From UBA6544 sp049601975 (GTDB lineage Bacteria; Pseudomonadota; Alphaproteobacteria; UBA8366): DNA of 64,000 nucleotides. The stretch spans positions 62,001-126,000 of the forward strand of contig JBMYRC010000001.1 of assembly GCA_049601975.1 (NCBI GenBank). Direction: 5' to 3'. Below the pieces are notes generated by a model. It ran no database searches. It was given only the letters and a program-made list of their open reading frames with translations, and was not told the DNA's origin. Shown in pieces: positions 61,952-64,000 of this stretch (positions within the stretch are counted from its first letter, which is position 1; the number at the start of each line of letters is the position of its first letter). The translations under genes were made by a program, and so were the position numbers.

Positions 61952-62177
61952 AGGCGCCCTCGACCCAAACACAAAGCGCTTGCGACAGCTGCCCTATCTC
62001 TTGCGCGCGTCGGCGGATCGTCAGTAGATTCCAATTTTTTGCACTCGCCCGGAGACGTAAATTTCATCAAAATGCGGCTTTGGTGATGTTTTGTTGACCA
62101 TTTCCTTACTAAAATCAGGCACGATATTTACTGCAATTGCCGCAGGTATGGCAGGGAAATGCGTGTTTTAGAAGACG

Positions 62178-62780
62178 GCTAGTAATCAATTTGATAACGT
62201 CGTTGTCCTTTTGGGTGATGGAAAGTCGGAAATGCGCCGACTGTTGCTTGACGCTTTTGGCAGCACTGAATTGCGGAGCGTGCGTTAGTTTTCGAACTTT
62301 AAAGCACGGGAAATAGCGGCGTCGGCTGTTATTCCGACGAATTTGATCGTCGCGGACGCGGCTATAACCGGCGGTAATATTTTCGCGATGGTCGAACGCA
62401 TCCGTAACGGTGATTTGGGAGCAAATCCGTTTGTTTCGGTAACCTTCATGATCTGGAATGCAGATGGTGTGGCCATCAAGAGAGCGGTTGATTGTGGTGT
62501 CGACTTCCTTGCCGCACCATTTTCTCCGGCGGATGTCTTTAAAAGAATTAAGATATTGATCAATGAGCGGAAGCCTTTCGTGGTGAAAAGCGAATACATC
62601 GGCCGACATCGGCGACGCGACCCTGGCCGGAGCGATACCGATATTCCGCAGATTGAGGCAGCGAACACACTACGGGCAAAGGCGAAAAGTGATCATGTCG
62701 ATGTGACGGATTTGGGCGCCGCCGTTAGTGAGGTGATGGCCGAGGTCAACGAACAGCGACTTGCACGTCACTCCTATTAG
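62178..62780 (+). pseudogene. Receiver-domain (CheY-like) protein gene interrupted by an amber codon
   Basis: One frame from 62178 reads NQFDNVVVLLGDGKSEMRRL and on to TELRSVR, then a TAG (62286-62288), then FKAREIAASAVIPTNLIVADAA and on through GVDFLAAPFSPADVFKRI to a stop at 62778-62780. The pieces align with a response-regulator receiver domain and its typical short tail (YIGRHRRRDPGR, where relatives have GPDRR). Another TAG at 62169-62171 blocks the upstream frame and no start is evident. It is therefore a dead gene. The region 61952-62177 shows no gene. Confidence 0.75.
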
Positions 62781-63019
62781 ATAAACCTGCTGGTCGGGAT
62801 GATCGTGCCGAGCTGCGCGAAAGAGGAGGTTGGAGGCGACCTACCAAGCACCGCAGACCGGTCAGCGTATCCCGGGTACCTGATTTATCTGCGCCGATTC
62901 AAGGGATTGAACTATGAATGATCCGGTAAACACTGCCCAATTTTAACATAAAAATTTAGTTTTGAGTAATGTTAGGCAGTGGGGTTGTAACAAACGTTTA
63001 CAGTAGACACATACAGAAT

Positions 63020-63400
63020 ATGCGTCTTCCAATCTTCATTTTGACTATAATAATCTTATACGGTAATTCAGCAAAATCGGCTGAATGGACTGCTGTCAGC
63101 GCTAACCATCACGCAACATATTATGTGAATGAAGGGTCGATAAAAGGGAAGGAGGGTTATGTCTACTTTTGGGATATGGGAAATTTATTAAGTCCCCTGG
63201 GTGAAGGTGTTGTTTCTGTCAGATCATTTAACAAGGCGGACTGTAATGAATTTCTGATAAAAATTTTAAAAACCTCTTTTCATAAAAAGTCAATGGCCTC
63301 TGATAAAGCAGAGGTTCTTCCTATCGACAAACCAATTTGGAAGACACCCCCGTCTAGTTCTGCATCTGCAAAAATTTTAGAATTTGTTTGTAAGTTTTAA
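63020..63400 (+). CDS. Small secreted protein, adhesin-E-like
   Basis: A 126-residue protein with a signal peptide (LPIFILTIIILYGNSAKSAE). The mature part WTAVSANHHATYYVNEGSIK onward, with YVYFWDMGNLLSP and two cysteines (VRSFNKADCNEF and FVCKF), matches the pattern of surface-adhesin protein E-like domains. The function is unknown. The ribosome site is weak, and GC content is well below the rest of the window, suggesting recent acquisition. The 62781-63019 gap shows no gene. Confidence 0.6.
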   Translation: MRLPIFILTIIILYGNSAKSAEWTAVSANHHATYYVNEGSIKGKEGYVYFWDMGNLLSPLGEGVVSVRSFNKADCNEFLIKILKTSFHKKSMASDKAEVLPIDKPIWKTPPSSSASAKILEFVCKF

Positions 63401-63615
63401 CAACTTAACGCATGGCTCACTATCCGCCGATGCCTGCAAATACCACCACTTTTTTAGACTTGCGCATCTAAATCATCAAGCATTGCTAATGTGGTCCAAA
63501 AAGGGCGTGGCTGAGAATTCTCCGATCAATCAGAAGGGTATCTTCTTAAAGTTGGTTGTATCAATGAGTTCATATGGATATTTTGTTTTAAATTGCGTAA
63601 TGGGAAATGTATCGA

Positions 63616-64000
63616 ATGTTTAATCATGTAATGCTAGGAGCGTCGGATATAAATCTGTCGAAAAAATTCTATGACGCGACTTTGGGTACAGTTGGTATAG
63701 GACCTGGTATCAAAGACTCCGACTTAAGGTGCTCATACCGAGGAAGCGGAGGCGTTTTCATGATTAAGATACCAATCGATGGAAACCCTGCTACAGTTGG
63801 TAACGGCAGCACGGTGGGCTTTAAAGCAAGCAATGAGATGGAAGTTGATGAATGGCACGCCGCTGGTATCGCTAATGGGGGAACAGCTTGCGAAGACCCA
63901 CCCGGCATTCGGCATAATGGGAAATTTAAAATGTACCTAGCTTATTTGCGCGACCCCGCGGGTAACAAGTTGTGTTGTGCTTATTTGTTGCCAAAAAATA
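63616..64000 (+). CDS. VOC (glyoxalase) family protein, 3' end outside the window
   Basis: The frame MFNHVMLGASDINLSKKFYD is the start of a vicinal-oxygen-chelate domain with the first metal His at residue 4. It continues with GFKASNEMEVDEWHAAGIAN and the end motif YLRDPAGNKLCC, reaching the last base of the window. About 128 codons are visible, and the full gene is likely only a few codons longer. Like its neighbour it is AT-rich. The 63401-63615 gap shows no convincing gene. Confidence 0.8.
   Translation, partial: MFNHVMLGASDINLSKKFYDATLGTVGIGPGIKDSDLRCSYRGSGGVFMIKIPIDGNPATVGNGSTVGFKASNEMEVDEWHAAGIANGGTACEDPPGIRHNGKFKMYLAYLRDPAGNKLCCAYLLPKN

Noticed and set aside
20186..62288. Reassignment of TAG to an amino acid, because three interrupted genes (20186, 21397, 62286) have in-frame TAG
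   Set aside because: The same genes also carry TAA codons, frameshifts or large deletions, and intact genes in the window use TAG as a normal stop (for example gapR and the CNB gene). Ordinary gene decay explains them.
1..64000. tRNA, rRNA, CRISPR arrays, insertion sequences and prophage genes
   Set aside because: I looked for T-loop sequences, regularly spaced repeats, transposase or integrase motifs and found none that could be supported by eye.

Overview
The window is 64 kb of a chromosome that looks like a free-living, probably marine, alphaproteobacterium of the Rhodospirillales type. This is inferred from gene content: a GapR (DUF2312) gene, a DUF1244 gene, the Pho/Pst arrangement, glnK-amtB, lolA beside ftsK, and many short catabolic operons of amidases, amidohydrolases, LLM flavin monooxygenases, SDRs and small-molecule transporters. 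Base composition is moderately GC-rich except for the last ~1 kb. No rRNA, tRNA, CRISPR array or insertion sequence was seen.

Layout. 1-8.0 kb: a + strand operon containing a selenoprotein. A UGSC-family gene reads through an in-frame TGA that is followed at once by a bacterial-type SECIS hairpin. It is flanked by a protein of unknown function cut by the window edge, a trypsin/PDZ protein with all three catalytic positions replaced, an SMP-30 lactonase, a dimethylformamidase-like protein, an amidase and a hydroxyisobutyrate-type dehydrogenase. 8.0-18 kb: an amidohydrolase, a PiT phosphate transporter and the phosphate regulon phoR-pstS-pstC-pstA-pstB-phoU-phoB, with a Pho box lying across the phoR stop codon. 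18-24 kb: gapR, then a decaying region with an N-terminal remnant of a substrate-binding protein, two broken glycosyltransferases, the 3' end of an ABC exporter and a cyclic-nucleotide-binding protein that has lost its phosphate-binding cassette. Intact deacetylase, phosphatase, PH-like and MFS genes lie among them. 24-36.7 kb: mostly housekeeping genes (xthA-like, lolA, ftsK), FAH and class-I glutaminase-like enzymes, an RND efflux pair and an LLM monooxygenase.

36.8-38.7 kb: glnK-amtB with a candidate sigma-54 promoter and a strong terminator. 38.8-50 kb: an accessory region with a UbiH-like monooxygenase, a VOC protein, an MDR oxidoreductase, an MFS transporter, an intact and a broken TauD/TfdA dioxygenase, a PhyH dioxygenase and an orphan molybdenum hydroxylase large subunit. 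It also holds a near-perfect CRP-type palindrome in front of a decayed reading frame. 50-62 kb: a dense catabolic cassette (SDRs, amidohydrolase, D-aminoacylase-like, GST, MFS, D-2-hydroxyacid dehydrogenase, EamA exporter, DUF1989, MaoC-like hydratase, LLM monooxygenase). 62-64 kb: a broken receiver-domain gene, then an AT-rich end with a small secreted protein and a VOC gene cut by the window edge.

Together the genes suggest a versatile heterotroph that scavenges phosphate and ammonium and degrades amides, N-acyl amino acids and hydroxy acids. Several accessory loci are undergoing gene decay.
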